Origin: an uncultured Acetobacteraceae bacterium
GTDB lineage: Bacteria > Pseudomonadota > Alphaproteobacteria > Acetobacterales > Acetobacteraceae
Assembly (NCBI GenBank): GCA_937873225.1
Contig: CALMVN010000175.1
Location: 1 to 45,093 of the forward strand
Length of the DNA stretch: 45,093 nucleotides
Direction of reading: 5' to 3'
Part shown: positions 9,901-18,039 of the stretch, piece by piece
How positions within the stretch are numbered: position 1 is the first letter of the stretch
How the letters are laid out: each line of letters opens with the position of its first letter
The notes under the pieces: generated by a model
Databases searched by the model: none
Told to the model about the DNA's origin: nothing
What the model saw: the letters and a program-made list of their open reading frames with translations, nothing else
Program-made: the position numbers and the translations under genes

Positions 9901-10321
9901 CGTCGGCCCGAAGATCGTGCTGGCCAACCAGTACTCCGCCTCGGACGCGGAGCAATTCGCGTTCTTCTTCAGGCAGCAGGGCGGCACCGTGGTCGGGTCC
10001 AGGACGCAGGGGGGCGTGAGGGGCATCGCCTCCGTCTGGCAGCTCATGGACGGCACCGGCATCACCGTCCCGTTCAACCAGATCTACACCGCGAACGGGG
10101 GCTGGGTGGTGGAGGGCCACGGCGTCGATCCGGACGTGTCCGTCGAGGAGACGCCGGCGATGGCGCTAGCCGGACGGGACCTGCAGCTGGAAGCGGCGAT
10201 CCGCCTGCTGATGGCCAAGATAGAGAGGCATGCGAGGGACATACCTACACCACCTGCCTATCCGGGCAACAGTGCACTCCGGATGGACGAGGGTCTCCAA
10301 GCGAAGGGCGTTGTTAATTAA
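6980..10321 (+). CDS. Tricorn-type S41 protease with N-terminal TolB-like propeller, exported
   Basis: About 1113 residues from TTG 6980, preceded by GGAG with 9-base spacing; GTG 6974 is an alternative, and a longer frame exists but overlaps the divergent kinase. The first 26 residues form a signal peptide (RASRVLLFMLLSTACTQAQA). Residues about 40-650 hold many 'FSPDGRxIAF' propeller repeats, as in tricorn and TolB. The C-terminal third has the protease core: 'GELGSSH' with Ser764/His765, a PDZ-like stretch (about 790-900), 'LIVDVRYNRGG', 'YSASDAE' at 985-990 with the nucleophile Ser, and 'VVEGHGVDPD' with the acidic residue of the tetrad. This matches the Ser-His-Ser-Glu tetrad of tricorn. 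Length is typical. It probably degrades peptides or misfolded proteins in the periplasm. 195 bp separate it from the divergent LytS kinase. Confidence 0.9.
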   Translation: MLFPYRASRVLLFMLLSTACTQAQAAGPPQSDAPVLMRFPNTSRDRIAFVAADQLWTAPRTGGRATALTTDPSRKMLPRFSPDGRWIAFTAVHGSTADVEVIPAEGGAARRLTYTSLPGMARGAPDNMVVGWTPDGRSVVFLSRRASWNRWLERPSAVPVAGGMPTPLPVDQSGFLSFGPDGHKMALNRVMRDFEPWKRYVGGQAQAISVYDPDTRRLRMITHWKGTNAQPMWAGDRIYFLSDRDRARRENIWVYDLHGGQTRQVTHFTDFDVDFPSLGSGAISFQEGGRLWRLDLPDEQLHALDVDVPVDPGATSQRMVAAEPSLRDLDGFQYPSSFKLVDFGLSPDGSRAAFSAHGDIVLAPTGTGVPQDLTNSSGADEDHPAFSPDGRSIAYTTDVTGEQQVALRPAAGGPERILTRFEHGVLYLPVWSPAGTRLAVADGSHNLWLLEAAGGASLVAHDPVQEIRDPSFSPDGCWIAFSTRRASGTASIHLFEIATRRDTVVSDPLESDAKPVFSSDGRFLLFVSDRRSAVVQSDLDRSFVTTFSTGLYAAVLRRDDAAPVAAGGRAAAPPSGDPSAPAFRIDLDGLMRRVVPLPAAPGNISDLGVRGTRVFFQLDPVSSVPGPLPGGRSSLHVLDLDAAAPDAVVVDGLSSFAVSGDGRRVMYETEAGGWRIADAAAGGGHGSAALATAGIRVEVDPRKEWREVFESAWRLDRDLFVQGNMDGRDWNAVRTAYESYLPLLRSPYDLDYLLQQLQGELGSSHMVILPAAAAAAPPVAEARSIGADLAADAASGRYRLARIRRGDSSRPAQRSPLAAPGVDAPEGSFLLAIDGTELRTPDDPDRLLAEATGTLTLSLASSPTGPRHDVRIEPLRNELALRQVDWVAANRATVDRLSGKRLGYVYLPDMEAGGVEAMAHDLTAQAGRKGLIVDVRYNRGGFITPWVLQQLQERPRGYFVNRQLGTEPRPAAATVGPKIVLANQYSASDAEQFAFFFRQQGGTVVGSRTQGGVRGIASVWQLMDGTGITVPFNQIYTANGGWVVEGHGVDPDVSVEETPAMALAGRDLQLEAAIRLLMAKIERHARDIPTPPAYPGNSALRMDEGLQAKGVVN

Positions 10322-10439
10322 CCTTGTTCAGCTTGAGCCTGCGCGACGTCGGGCTGCTGGCTCGAAGAGGGGTTGCATTCTGCTTTGAGACCATCTGCCG
10401 CTGCCATCTAAAATTCGGAAGGCTTTGCCGACAAAAACT

Positions 10440-10690
10440 GCACCGGCGGCGGCCGATACCCGGCAATACTTGGCACCTGGGGTGAGATGTTCCTGCGGAT
10501 CAACGGCGAGCAGCACTACCTGTGGCGGCAGTCGACCAGCAGGACGTCGTGCTCGACATCCTGGTGCAGGCGAAGCGGGCCGCGATTGTGGGCCAGACGC
10601 TTCTTCAGGCGGCCGCTCGCCAGGCTGCGTTACAACCCACCTCGCATCGTCACCAACAGCCTGCGCTGCTACAGCCTTCAGGATACTCTC
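10440..10690 (+). pseudogene. IS6-family transposase relic A (multiple frameshifts)
   Basis: Three frames must be joined to read a familiar IS6-family transposase segment: 'RRRPIPGNTWHL' (10455-10488), then 'EMFLRINGEQHYLW' one frame over, then 'AVDQQDVVLDILVQAKR', then back to 'RRFF...IVTNSLRCY'. These correspond to the family's WHLDE / ING-x-xHYLWRAVDQ / VLDILVQ / FFR / V-TD-L-SYG landmarks, including the first catalytic Asp region. The segment is short, without the third catalytic Glu region. A fossil, very likely older than the relic at 12.5 kb because it is more damaged. Confidence 0.75.
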
Positions 10691-11118
10691 ACAGTCGAGC
10701 AAGATAACGCGGCTGATGATCTCGCTCGGGAAGCGATGGCCGCGAGGAGCGTCAGGAGGGCTGGCTCATGCCGCCAGCCTGCCCCGGCCCACTGCCTCTG
10801 GCTAGGCGGCGTCAACGCGACAGCGCTCCTCCGCCTCAAACCTGGGCTTCGTCTCCATGAAGTCAGCTTTTCGCTGGACAGGCTTTGTCTACCAACCGGA
10901 CCCGACGGCGGCGTCCGGATGCGGCCGCAAAGGGTGGTGGCGAGCCGCGTCATGGTTTTGGAGGATTGGCCTTAGATTAGCGGAACCTCCTGGTGTCTCG
11001 AGTGAAACGATGGAAGCCTGCCATTTAATTGCAACGAAGGCAGCTGCTTAGCGGTGGCACGCCAGTTGCTGATAGCGCTGGGCAAGCGCGCCACGCAGAC
11101 GGCGTCTCGGAGAGCATC
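10691..11118. other. Gap between IS6 relic and DUF418 gene; no gene recognised
   Basis: Several short open frames exist on both strands but none resembles a known protein and none shows convincing codon bias. The position directly after an IS6 relic suggests decayed transposon or insertion-flank sequence. Somewhere in its last 100 bases should lie the leader of the DUF418 gene; no clear promoter boxes were seen. Confidence 0.4.
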
Positions 11119-12354
11119 ATGTCCATCCGTCTTCAGGACGACATCGTTACCGTCACCAGCGCGCCGGTCGGGCAGGCTGACAGAATCCAGGACATCGACG
11201 TGATCCGCGGGTTTGCCCTGTTCGGCGTCGTTTGGATGAATCTGTTCGAGACCACGCGCGCGTTTATGCCGGAGACGGCGCAGGCCGCGCTACCGTCCGC
11301 GCCGCTCGACCGGGTCGTAGCTTTCTTAGGCGAGTGGCTGGTGCTGGGAAAAGCGCAGTGTCTGTTCGGGGTGCTGTTCGGGATAGGCTTCGCGCTGTTT
11401 ACGGATCGGGTGTTGCAGCGCGGCGGCAATGCCGGCCGGGTATATGCACGACGGCTCGCATTTCTGCTTGTGCTCGGGCTGCTACACTTGATGTTCCTTT
11501 GGTTTGGGGACATCCTTCATGACTATGCACTGGTCGGATTCCTGTTGTTATTGACGCGGAAGTTGCCGACACAGGCGCTTCTCGTTGGGGGAGCGGTATT
11601 GCTACTGGGCTCGGAGGAGGCGGTGTCGTTGCTGACAGCACACATCGCCCTGCCGCATGTAAGCCTGTCTCGACACGTTGAAGGTGGATACCTGCATGCC
11701 GAGATGTGGCGGGCGCTGTCGCAGGGAGATTATGCAACTCTGCTACAAGTCGGCCTGCTGCGCGCGGCCAGGACGTATGGCAACCTGGACGTGCTGAAGT
11801 TGTGGGCACCTATAGCCGGACAGTTCCTACTGGGGACGTGGATCTACCGGAAGGGCTGGCTGCAGGAGTCGCGGCGGCACGCATCGCTGATGCGCCGGGT
11901 GGCAGTGACGCTGCTCCCGGTCGGACTACTGCTGTCGATGGCAGGGCCGGTGGCGGGCTGGGCACCGCGGCCGGGGATAGGGGAGGTCACGACACACCTG
12001 GCAGAGGGCCTGGCGACGCCGATGCTGGCACTTGGGTATGCGGCGGCGCTGATCGTGCTGTGCCGTGTGTGGACGGAAAGCGCGATGCTGGGCGGCCTGG
12101 CCGCGTTCGGGCGGATGGCGCTGACCAATTACGTCTCTCAGAGCATGTTCTACTTCCTGGTGGTTGATGGATTTGGGCTGGGAATGATCCGAAGGTCGGG
12201 TGCGGCGATGGATCTGCTGATGGCGGTAGGACTGGTGGTGTTGCAGGTTGCAGTCAGCCAGTGGTGGCTGCGCAGCTTCCGCTTCGGGCCGCTGGAGTGG
12301 CTGTGGCGATCGGCGACGTATGGGACGTGGCAGAGATTGCGAGGTGCGGCATAG
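11119..12354 (+). CDS. DUF418 (YeiB-like) membrane protein
   Basis: 411 residues from the ATG at 11119, with GGAG about 9 bases before it; an earlier in-frame start at 11029 is less likely. The signature 'RIQDIDVIRGFALFGVVWMN' at the N-terminus is the DUF1624/DUF418 family entry motif (heparan-alpha-glucosaminide-acetyltransferase-like helix 1). Ten or so hydrophobic helices follow, including 'LFGVLFGIGFALFTDRVL', 'RLAFLLVLGLLHLMFLW' with the family's 'GDILHDYALVG', and the C-terminal DUF418 block 'GRMALTNYVSQSM' and 'FRFGPLEWLWRSATY'. These proteins are inner-membrane and have no settled biochemical role; an acyl-transfer function has been suggested from fold similarity. It is an intact gene within IS debris, so it may have been carried or spared by transposition. 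Confidence 0.92.
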   Translation: MSIRLQDDIVTVTSAPVGQADRIQDIDVIRGFALFGVVWMNLFETTRAFMPETAQAALPSAPLDRVVAFLGEWLVLGKAQCLFGVLFGIGFALFTDRVLQRGGNAGRVYARRLAFLLVLGLLHLMFLWFGDILHDYALVGFLLLLTRKLPTQALLVGGAVLLLGSEEAVSLLTAHIALPHVSLSRHVEGGYLHAEMWRALSQGDYATLLQVGLLRAARTYGNLDVLKLWAPIAGQFLLGTWIYRKGWLQESRRHASLMRRVAVTLLPVGLLLSMAGPVAGWAPRPGIGEVTTHLAEGLATPMLALGYAAALIVLCRVWTESAMLGGLAAFGRMALTNYVSQSMFYFLVVDGFGLGMIRRSGAAMDLLMAVGLVVLQVAVSQWWLRSFRFGPLEWLWRSATYGTWQRLRGAA

Positions 12355-12541
12355 GAACCAAAATTTGGATCCCGTCTATATGGCGGAAGCCTCGAGCTGC
12401 TTCCCTCATGAGCTTCACTCAGCAAAAGCCCGGCGAGCTTTGTAGCGGCCGCAGGAAAGGTAGGGATGCGGGTCTTCGGGACAATGCTTATCCGCACGAA
12501 CCGCTGCAGTCGCTCCACCGATTCTGTCAGGTTTCAGGCCA

Positions 12542-13085
12542 TTAGGTTACACAGAACGAAGATCTGAGTCGTTCAGGCAAAGACCATGATGTCGGGCATA
12601 ATTCGGCACCTTCCACGTCGAGGTCGGCGAGATGCGGTAGCGACGACCTGATTGCGATGGTGTCGGGAACGTTTGAGGTGGGGTGGCTCTTGGAGCAGCG
12701 CATGTATCGGATCCTGCCCTTGATGCCGCGATGGTCCTGTTCAAGCCGGTTGTTGAGGTACCGCGGATGCGGTGCCAGACCGCGTTCCAGCACGCTGTGG
12801 GTTGCCCCGGGGTAGGAGCTATACTCGTCCGTCGTCACCCGGTCTGGACGAGAGCCCATGGTCACCATGGCCGAGCCGAAGAACGTCATCGCCGCCTTAT
12901 CGCCCGTCCCGCTCAGCATCGCGTCGATCAGGTTTTTGTCCCGGTCGATCGCGCGATACAGGCAGTTCCAACGACCGAGGATCTTGAGGTAGGTCTCGTT
13001 GACATGCCAGCTGCCGTGGCCGTTGCATGGTCGCCGTGTTGGCGCTTGCGTAGCTCGTCATCCCTGACCTGCAGCGGCTTCGCCT
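12542..13085 (-). pseudogene. IS6-family transposase relic B, 5' truncated
   Basis: On the minus strand one frame reads 'GSWHVNETYLKILGRWNCLYRAIDRDKNLIDAML' in pieces, then 'RVTTDEYSSYPGA' and 'YLNNRLEQDHRGIKGRIRYM', ending near 12542. These are the three catalytic neighbourhoods (first Asp replaced: HVNE where HVDE is usual; second Asp in TTDEY; Glu in LEQDHRGIK) of an IS6-family DDE transposase. The first catalytic Asp to Asn change and the absence of the N-terminal third make it inactive. The sequence before 13031 continues in a shifted frame ('QVRDDELRKRQHGDH'). It is a different subgroup from relic A at 10.4 kb. Confidence 0.85.
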
Positions 13086-13400
13086 CCTACTCACCAACGT
13101 TGATCAAGCTCGCTGCTTAGTTGAGGCTTCCGTCGAACCCTCGCAGAGGCAAGACCTCCATGGCTTAGAAAGTTCGCTTCAGCACCCCTATGCTCCGCTT
13201 TTTCAACCACTGTCCGCAAGCTGCCAGTGGAGTCTTCAGTAGCCGTGCGCTATCAACTCGCGCCGGCCCGTGACCGCGCCTAAGCCGCAGCACACGCAAT
13301 TCATCGGTCGTGTTCCAGAATTTGGTGTAGGAGGTGGCCACTGCGGTGGAGCTGAGTAGGGTTGGGTTGCGAGACGCAACTCTGATCTGGGACCACTACG
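13086..13400. other. Gap between IS6 and IS256 relics
   Basis: No gene recognised. Around 13306-13340 a GGTGTAGGAGGTGG segment could be the left inverted end of the IS256-family element that follows. A weakly similar stretch occurs, inverted, near 14780-14815, but the match is too imperfect to call terminal repeats. Confidence 0.35.
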
Positions 13401-14709
13401 ATGACCGACGACAAGATCGCCCTCGCGCGCTCCTGACTTGAGCCGCGAATCGGATCAAGGGCTCCGACACGCCGTTCCTGCGCGAGATGATCGATTTTGC
13501 TGCCGAACGCCTGATGCAGCTGGAGACCGAGACGCTGTGCGGCGCGGCACCGGGCGAGCGGAGCCTGGACAGGGTGAACCAACGCAGCGGTTACCGGGAT
13601 CGCGACTAGGAGACCAGGGCCGGGACGGTCGAGCTCGTTGATTCGCTCTGCGGCTCAACCCCCAGGCTGCGCCGCGGCAGCTACTTCCCTTCCTTCCTCG
13701 GGCCGCGCCGGATGACCGAGAAGGCGCTGGCCGCGGTCATCCAGGGTTGAGCCGCAAAGCGTATAGACAACATCCAAGGGATCTCGACCCGCTCGCTCGA
13801 TGACATGGTGAGGGCCATGGGCATGGAGGGCATTGAGCCGAGAGCTAGGTCTCCCGCCTCTGCGGCGAGATTGACGAGCGGGTGATCGCCTTCCTGGCCC
13901 GGCCGATCAAGGGCGACTGGTCATACGTCTGTCTGGACGCGACCTACGTGAAGGTCCGGCGCGACCACCACATCGTCTCGGTGGCGGTGATCATCGCGGT
14001 CGGCGTCAACACCGACGCTAGGCGCGTAGTGCTCGGCATGACTGTCGGCAACAGCGAGGCCGAGGCGTTCTGGATAGACTTCCTGGCACCGCTTCGCGCG
14101 CCGCGGCCTGCGCGGCACCCGGCTGGTGATCTCGGACGCGTACGAGGGCCTGAAGGCGGCCATCGCGAGGCTGCTGAGCGCGGCTTGGCAGAGGTGCCGC
14201 GTGCCCTCACCGTGCGAAGCCCGGCATCGCTGCGCGAGCAGATCGGTCGGCTTGCGACCGATCATAAAAAAGCGCTTGCTCATGCGGGCAAGACCCAGCG
14301 CCGCATCGTCTCGGCCTGGATCGGCACCGCGTTCGCCCAGGACGACGCCACCTCTGCCCGCAAGCAGTAGCGCGAGGTCGCCGACCGGGTTCGTCCTGGC
14401 GTGCACAGGCTGGCCGAGCTCATGATGACGCCGAGGTGGATGTGCTGGCCTACATGGGGTTCCCGGTCCAGCACCACGGCAAGCTGCGCACCACCAACCC
14501 CATTCGAGCGCCTCAACGGCGAGATCAAGCGCCGGAGTGAAGTGGTCGGGATCTTTCCGAACAACGCGACAGTCATGCGCCTGATTGGCGCTCTGCTGCT
14601 GCTGCAGAACGACGAGTGGGTCGTGCAGCGCGCTCGCTACATGACCCTGGAAACCACCACGCCGCTGGGCGATGATCTTGCCGTCAGCCCGCCGCCCCTG
14701 GCAGCCTGA
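13401..14709 (+). pseudogene. IS256-family (Mutator-type) transposase, broken
   Basis: Starts at ATG 13401 (MTDDKIALARS) and hits a stop at once, then continues in other frames: 'DTPFLREMIDFAAERLMQLETETLCGA', 'RSGYRDRD', 'GSYFPSFLGPRRMTEKAL', 'GISTRSLDDMVRAMGM'. A long open stretch (13882-14370) has 'GDWSYVCLDATYVKVRRD' with the first catalytic Asp and 'VVLGMTVGNSEAEAFW', and the last stretch (14401-14709) has 'ERLNGEIKRRSEVVGIFPN' with the catalytic Glu and 'RARYMTLETT'. At least four frame changes or stops, plus a TAG at 14368-14370, show it cannot make a full transposase. All parts of a roughly 400-residue family protein are present in order, so it decayed in place after a complete insertion. 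Confidence 0.92.
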
Positions 14710-14939
14710 CCACGTAGCCAACGCTGTCCAGAAACACCGCTCCTGCACCACGCGGTGGGACACGATCAATTTGTCCCGCCCCGCACCCCTCCAACAGCTG
14801 TTCAGGACGCTAGGTCGGCCGGCTAACCACTAAGCCATTTTGCATCCATGCTAAGATTCGATCAAGCCTCATCGGCGTAGACTTTTAACAGCACATTAGC
14901 TTCGTAGTCGGCATCAGATGTTCTCCTGCGTCGCCTACT

Positions 14940-16292
14940 TTATTTCTCCCGAAGGATGCTGACTGAAGTATTCGGCTCCGCGATGCGTGCAAGACGTCGC
15001 TGACAGCGTCCCAGCCAGACCGCATTGACGAGCCACGCAATCGAGATCGCTGTGGCGATCTCGGGCAGAGCACCGCGTGCGAAGCCTAATGCGCTTACGA
15101 GCCCAAAGCCCCAAGCTCCAAACTGATCGCCAAGCCGATAGAATACAGTGTCGATGACGCTCTTGGCCTTATAGCGATCCTCGCGCGGGAGGACCGTGAA
15201 CAAGATTTCACGGCTCGGGCGCGCAATTCCGAAGTTTCCTGCACGGCGCGCTACCTGAAATCCGACAACCACCATTAAGGTCGGCGCGAAAGCGACAAGC
15301 GCGAACCCGACAATGCTGAGGACAGGAAGCGCAGCGAGTGCTCCGCCGATGCCGAGAAGGCGTATGACCCGCCCGGTGAGGAAGACCTGCAGACCGAGCG
15401 TGAGCGCGTTGACCATCAGGTCGACCATGGCGAAGAACGCCGTCTGAGCACCGCGACTCGAGAAGGCCTTAGCCGTGAAGGAGACCTGTTCGAAGTAAAG
15501 GAAGGTCGAAGTAATGGCGAAGAGCAGCAGGAACAAGGCGATATTGACAAGATAAGGCGAGGCGAAGGTGCGGACAAGCCCGCTCAACACGCTGCCTCCA
15601 ATCGCCTCCTCGCCTGATTGCTCGAACGGGACGTGGTTGAGGCGGTCCGAGAGCCGCGACAGCCGGCGCACCCCGAACACGGCTACTTCGAGCAGTGCGG
15701 CCGCTCCGACCAATAATACCCAGGACGGCACGCTGCGAGCGAGAAGCGCAGTCACCGCGGAACCTGCGATGGCACCGATGGTCGCACCCGCAGCGATGAT
15801 GCCGAACAAGCGCTTACCCTGTTCGGTGGTGAACACGTCGACGATCGTCTGCCAGAAGATCGAGACGATGAAGAGGTTGAAGATTGAGAGCCACACGAAA
15901 AAGATGCGACCGATCCATGTCACTTCGTCGGGCGAAGCAAAGTGCAGCGCTGCGGCAAAGGCTAGGATGTTTATGGCGAAGAAACGGTAGGTGATGGGGA
16001 TGAAGCGCGTGCGCGGCAGGCGCTTGACGAGCCAGCCGAAGGGTATGTTGAGCAGGATCATGCCGCCGAGGGTGGCGGTGAACAGCCAAGGCAGGTTCTC
16101 CAGTCCACCGGAGATCCCCATCTGGTCTCGGATCGGACGCATCACGTAATAAGATGACAGTATCGCGAAGATATAGAGCCAAGACCAGCAGACCACCGGC
16201 CACTCCTCGATACGTATCTGTAGCATGCGCTCGACGAGGTTTGGCGGGCGTCTCGTAGCTGTCATCTCGGCTGCGGCTGACACGGCGTCCAT
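14940..16292 (-). CDS. Npt1/Npt2-type MFS (nucleotide-transporter-like) protein
   Basis: 450 residues from the ATG at 16292, whose start lies one base after the stop of the upstream gene and has a GAGG site 6 bases before it. About 12 transmembrane helices are visible. 'WSWLYIFAILSSYYVMRPIRDQMG' at the start, 'FFVWLSIFNLFIVSIFWQTIVDVFTTEQGKRLFGIIAAGATIGAIAG' in the middle and 'RPSREILFTVLPREDRYKAKSVIDTVFYRLGD' late are typical of the NTP/NDP-exchanger-like branch of MFS proteins (ATP/ADP translocase homologues). In free-living bacteria their substrate is unknown. The coupling to a Tat-signal NADP-binding protein is unusual and suggests a shared dinucleotide or nucleotide substrate (inference). 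Confidence 0.78.
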   Translation of the reverse strand: MDAVSAAAEMTATRRPPNLVERMLQIRIEEWPVVCWSWLYIFAILSSYYVMRPIRDQMGISGGLENLPWLFTATLGGMILLNIPFGWLVKRLPRTRFIPITYRFFAINILAFAAALHFASPDEVTWIGRIFFVWLSIFNLFIVSIFWQTIVDVFTTEQGKRLFGIIAAGATIGAIAGSAVTALLARSVPSWVLLVGAAALLEVAVFGVRRLSRLSDRLNHVPFEQSGEEAIGGSVLSGLVRTFASPYLVNIALFLLLFAITSTFLYFEQVSFTAKAFSSRGAQTAFFAMVDLMVNALTLGLQVFLTGRVIRLLGIGGALAALPVLSIVGFALVAFAPTLMVVVGFQVARRAGNFGIARPSREILFTVLPREDRYKAKSVIDTVFYRLGDQFGAWGFGLVSALGFARGALPEIATAISIAWLVNAVWLGRCQRRLARIAEPNTSVSILREK

Positions 16293-16293
16293 G

Positions 16294-17055
16294 CTAAACC
16301 TCAAGGATCCTGCGAAGGTCGGGCGCCGGTACTGCCAAGCCGAAGCCCTTGGATCCCGTGCCCATCTGGAACTTGATTGCCGTGTCGAGCCCTCCGGTTA
16401 CGACGGCATCGAAGCCCGCGTCGTGCACGAGGGCGACGGCAATCCGCAGCGCCTCGGGATCGTCAGCGGCGATGGGGAGCGCGATCGGCGGGTTCTTGTG
16501 AGCGTTCTCCTTGAAGACGTGCGCTGGGAGCGAGTTGAAGGCCCGTACGATGCGCGCGCCTGGCAGATATTTACGGGACGTGGCGCCGATGCCGTTCGCC
16601 TTGGCCTCGTCGTCCAGCGCGCCGTCGCGCTGCCGGACGGTGTTTCCTGCATCGAGCACGATACGGCCCGCAAGCGCCTGAACATTAGCCCGTCCGAAGT
16701 CAGGATAAGCGTTGTAGGGTATGGCAAGGAGTACCGCCTCGCCGAAGGCGAGAGCTTCCGCGGGTGTACCGACCCTGGCGTTCGGCCCGGCCGCCGTGAC
16801 GAGGTCCTTCAGCGTATCGGGGTGGCGGGAGGAGAAGAGGACCGGATGGCCTGCCGCCGCCCAGAGGGTGCCAATCAGTCCACCAATTTTGCCCGAACCG
16901 ACGATGCCGATGCCCTTGGTTGCACCCTGCGCACGGGCTTTCGGGATCAGGCTCGCGGCACCGGCTCCCAGAGCCATTGCCAGGACAAGGCGACGGGATG
17001 CGGCAATCCCTGGAAACAGATCATGTCGGCTAGTCTGGCGAGCGTCGAAGGTCAT
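16294..17055 (-). CDS. Tat-signal NADP-binding F420-reductase-like protein
   Basis: 253 residues from the ATG at 17055, with AGGAG 8 bases upstream. Residues about 18-43 form a twin-arginine export signal ('ASRRLVLAMALGAGAASL', then AxA at KARA). After it comes a Rossmann loop, 'GIGIVGSGKIGGLIGTLWAAAGH', with 'SSRHPDTLKDL' for NADP, then 'GEAVLLAIPYNAYPDFG', 'VLDAGNTVRQRDGA' and 'RAFNSLPAHVF', as in the NADPH-dependent F420-reductase-like family. Exporting such a protein is odd because NADP is not normally periplasmic; Tat transport of a prefolded, cofactor-loaded enzyme would solve this. Its paralogue at 2971-3624 lacks the signal. The following gene starts one base after its stop; a LysR regulator is divergent upstream. 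Confidence 0.85.
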   Translation of the reverse strand: MTFDARQTSRHDLFPGIAASRRLVLAMALGAGAASLIPKARAQGATKGIGIVGSGKIGGLIGTLWAAAGHPVLFSSRHPDTLKDLVTAAGPNARVGTPAEALAFGEAVLLAIPYNAYPDFGRANVQALAGRIVLDAGNTVRQRDGALDDEAKANGIGATSRKYLPGARIVRAFNSLPAHVFKENAHKNPPIALPIAADDPEALRIAVALVHDAGFDAVVTGGLDTAIKFQMGTGSKGFGLAVPAPDLRRILEV

Positions 17056-17159
17056 AGGGTGAGCTCCTGCGAGTGGCTGGCTGTCGATGGTGACAAAAAG
17101 GCGCTTGCTCGCCTGTCAGGAAGCTTGTCTTCGTGCGGGACCCCTGTGCAGAAATGCGC

Positions 17160-18032
17160 ATGGTTGATTGGGAGGACGTCCGGCATCTCGTAGCCTTGGC
17201 CAAGGCCGGAACCCTGTCCGGCGCAGCGCGGGCTCTGGGAGTGGACCACGCCACGGTGGGTCGTCGCGTCGCCAGCCTGGAACGCAGCTTGGAGACGACC
17301 CTGGTCGAACGCACGCTGAAAGGTTACCGGCTCACCACGGTTGGACGGCAGGTCGCTGACAGCGGTGTGCAGATGCAACTACAGGCTGAAACCATGCAGC
17401 GGATCACGCGGGCGGCCAGAAGCGTCATCAGCGGTTCTGTTCGTGTAAGCGTGCCGCCAGGCTTAGCGACCCATTTTCTCGTCCCAAGGCTCGGGATCTG
17501 GCGCGAACTACATCCCGAGTTGCGCCTCGAGGTGGTCAGTGAGACGTCGATCGTGTCCCTGGGAGGATTGGAGGCGGATATCGCAATCCGCCTCCGCCGC
17601 CCGGATGAGCCAAACCTTGCAGTACGTCGGGTTGGTCGCATGGCCTTCGGGATCTACGCCACCCAGGAGTACCTGCTGCGGCGGAAGCCTGAGTCTTGGG
17701 AATTCATTGCGTTCGACCCACGAAGCGCTGGTGCAGCGCAGCAGGACTGGTTGCTTCGTTTTGCAGGCAACCGGCCGATCGTCTTCCGTACTAATGATCT
17801 GGCGACTCAATTGGCCGCAGTGCACGGTGGAATAGGTCTTGCAGCGTTGCCGCACTTCTTCGTTGAGAACGTAGATGTGTCAGATGTTAAGGCAGACTAC
17901 GAGTCGCTGTTCAGGGACATCTGGCTTGTTGTCCATACTGACCTGCGCAAGGCACCTGCAGTGCGGGCGGTCGTCGAGATGATTGCGGGTATATTTAAGT
18001 CCTACGACTTGCGTCGGCATGAGCGTTTGTGA
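17160..18032 (+). CDS. LysR-family transcriptional regulator
   Basis: 290 residues if started at the second of two near ATGs (17160), which matches the usual 'MVDWEDVRHLVALAKAGTLSGAARAL' family opening; ATG 17154 and GTG 17133 are in frame too. The N-terminal winged helix-turn-helix includes 'GVDHATVGRRVASLERSL'. The remainder is a substrate-binding domain of two periplasmic-binding-like lobes: 'GSVRVSVPPGLATHFLVPRLGIWRELHPELRLEVV' and 'GGIGLAALPHFFVENVDV'. It is divergent from the Tat NADP-binding protein/Npt-like pair, with about 105 bp between starts, and by LysR habit likely controls that pair and itself. The effector is unknown. Confidence 0.9.
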   Translation: MVDWEDVRHLVALAKAGTLSGAARALGVDHATVGRRVASLERSLETTLVERTLKGYRLTTVGRQVADSGVQMQLQAETMQRITRAARSVISGSVRVSVPPGLATHFLVPRLGIWRELHPELRLEVVSETSIVSLGGLEADIAIRLRRPDEPNLAVRRVGRMAFGIYATQEYLLRRKPESWEFIAFDPRSAGAAQQDWLLRFAGNRPIVFRTNDLATQLAAVHGGIGLAALPHFFVENVDVSDVKADYESLFRDIWLVVHTDLRKAPAVRAVVEMIAGIFKSYDLRRHERL

Positions 18033-18039
18033 AAAGCTA

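Noticed and set aside
7000-10320. Plus- and minus-strand frames with long Arg/Gly stretches inside the protease
   Set aside because: Antisense or off-frame translations of a GC-rich coding sequence; none has family motifs.
12384-12403. GGAAGC/GCTTCC hairpin after the DUF418 gene as terminator
   Set aside because: Stem of six with an eight-base loop, and no T-run follows. Too weak for an intrinsic terminator.
13306-14830. Terminal inverted repeats of the IS256 relic
   Set aside because: Left and right candidates share only short, imperfect stretches of G-rich sequence. I could not align them convincingly by eye.
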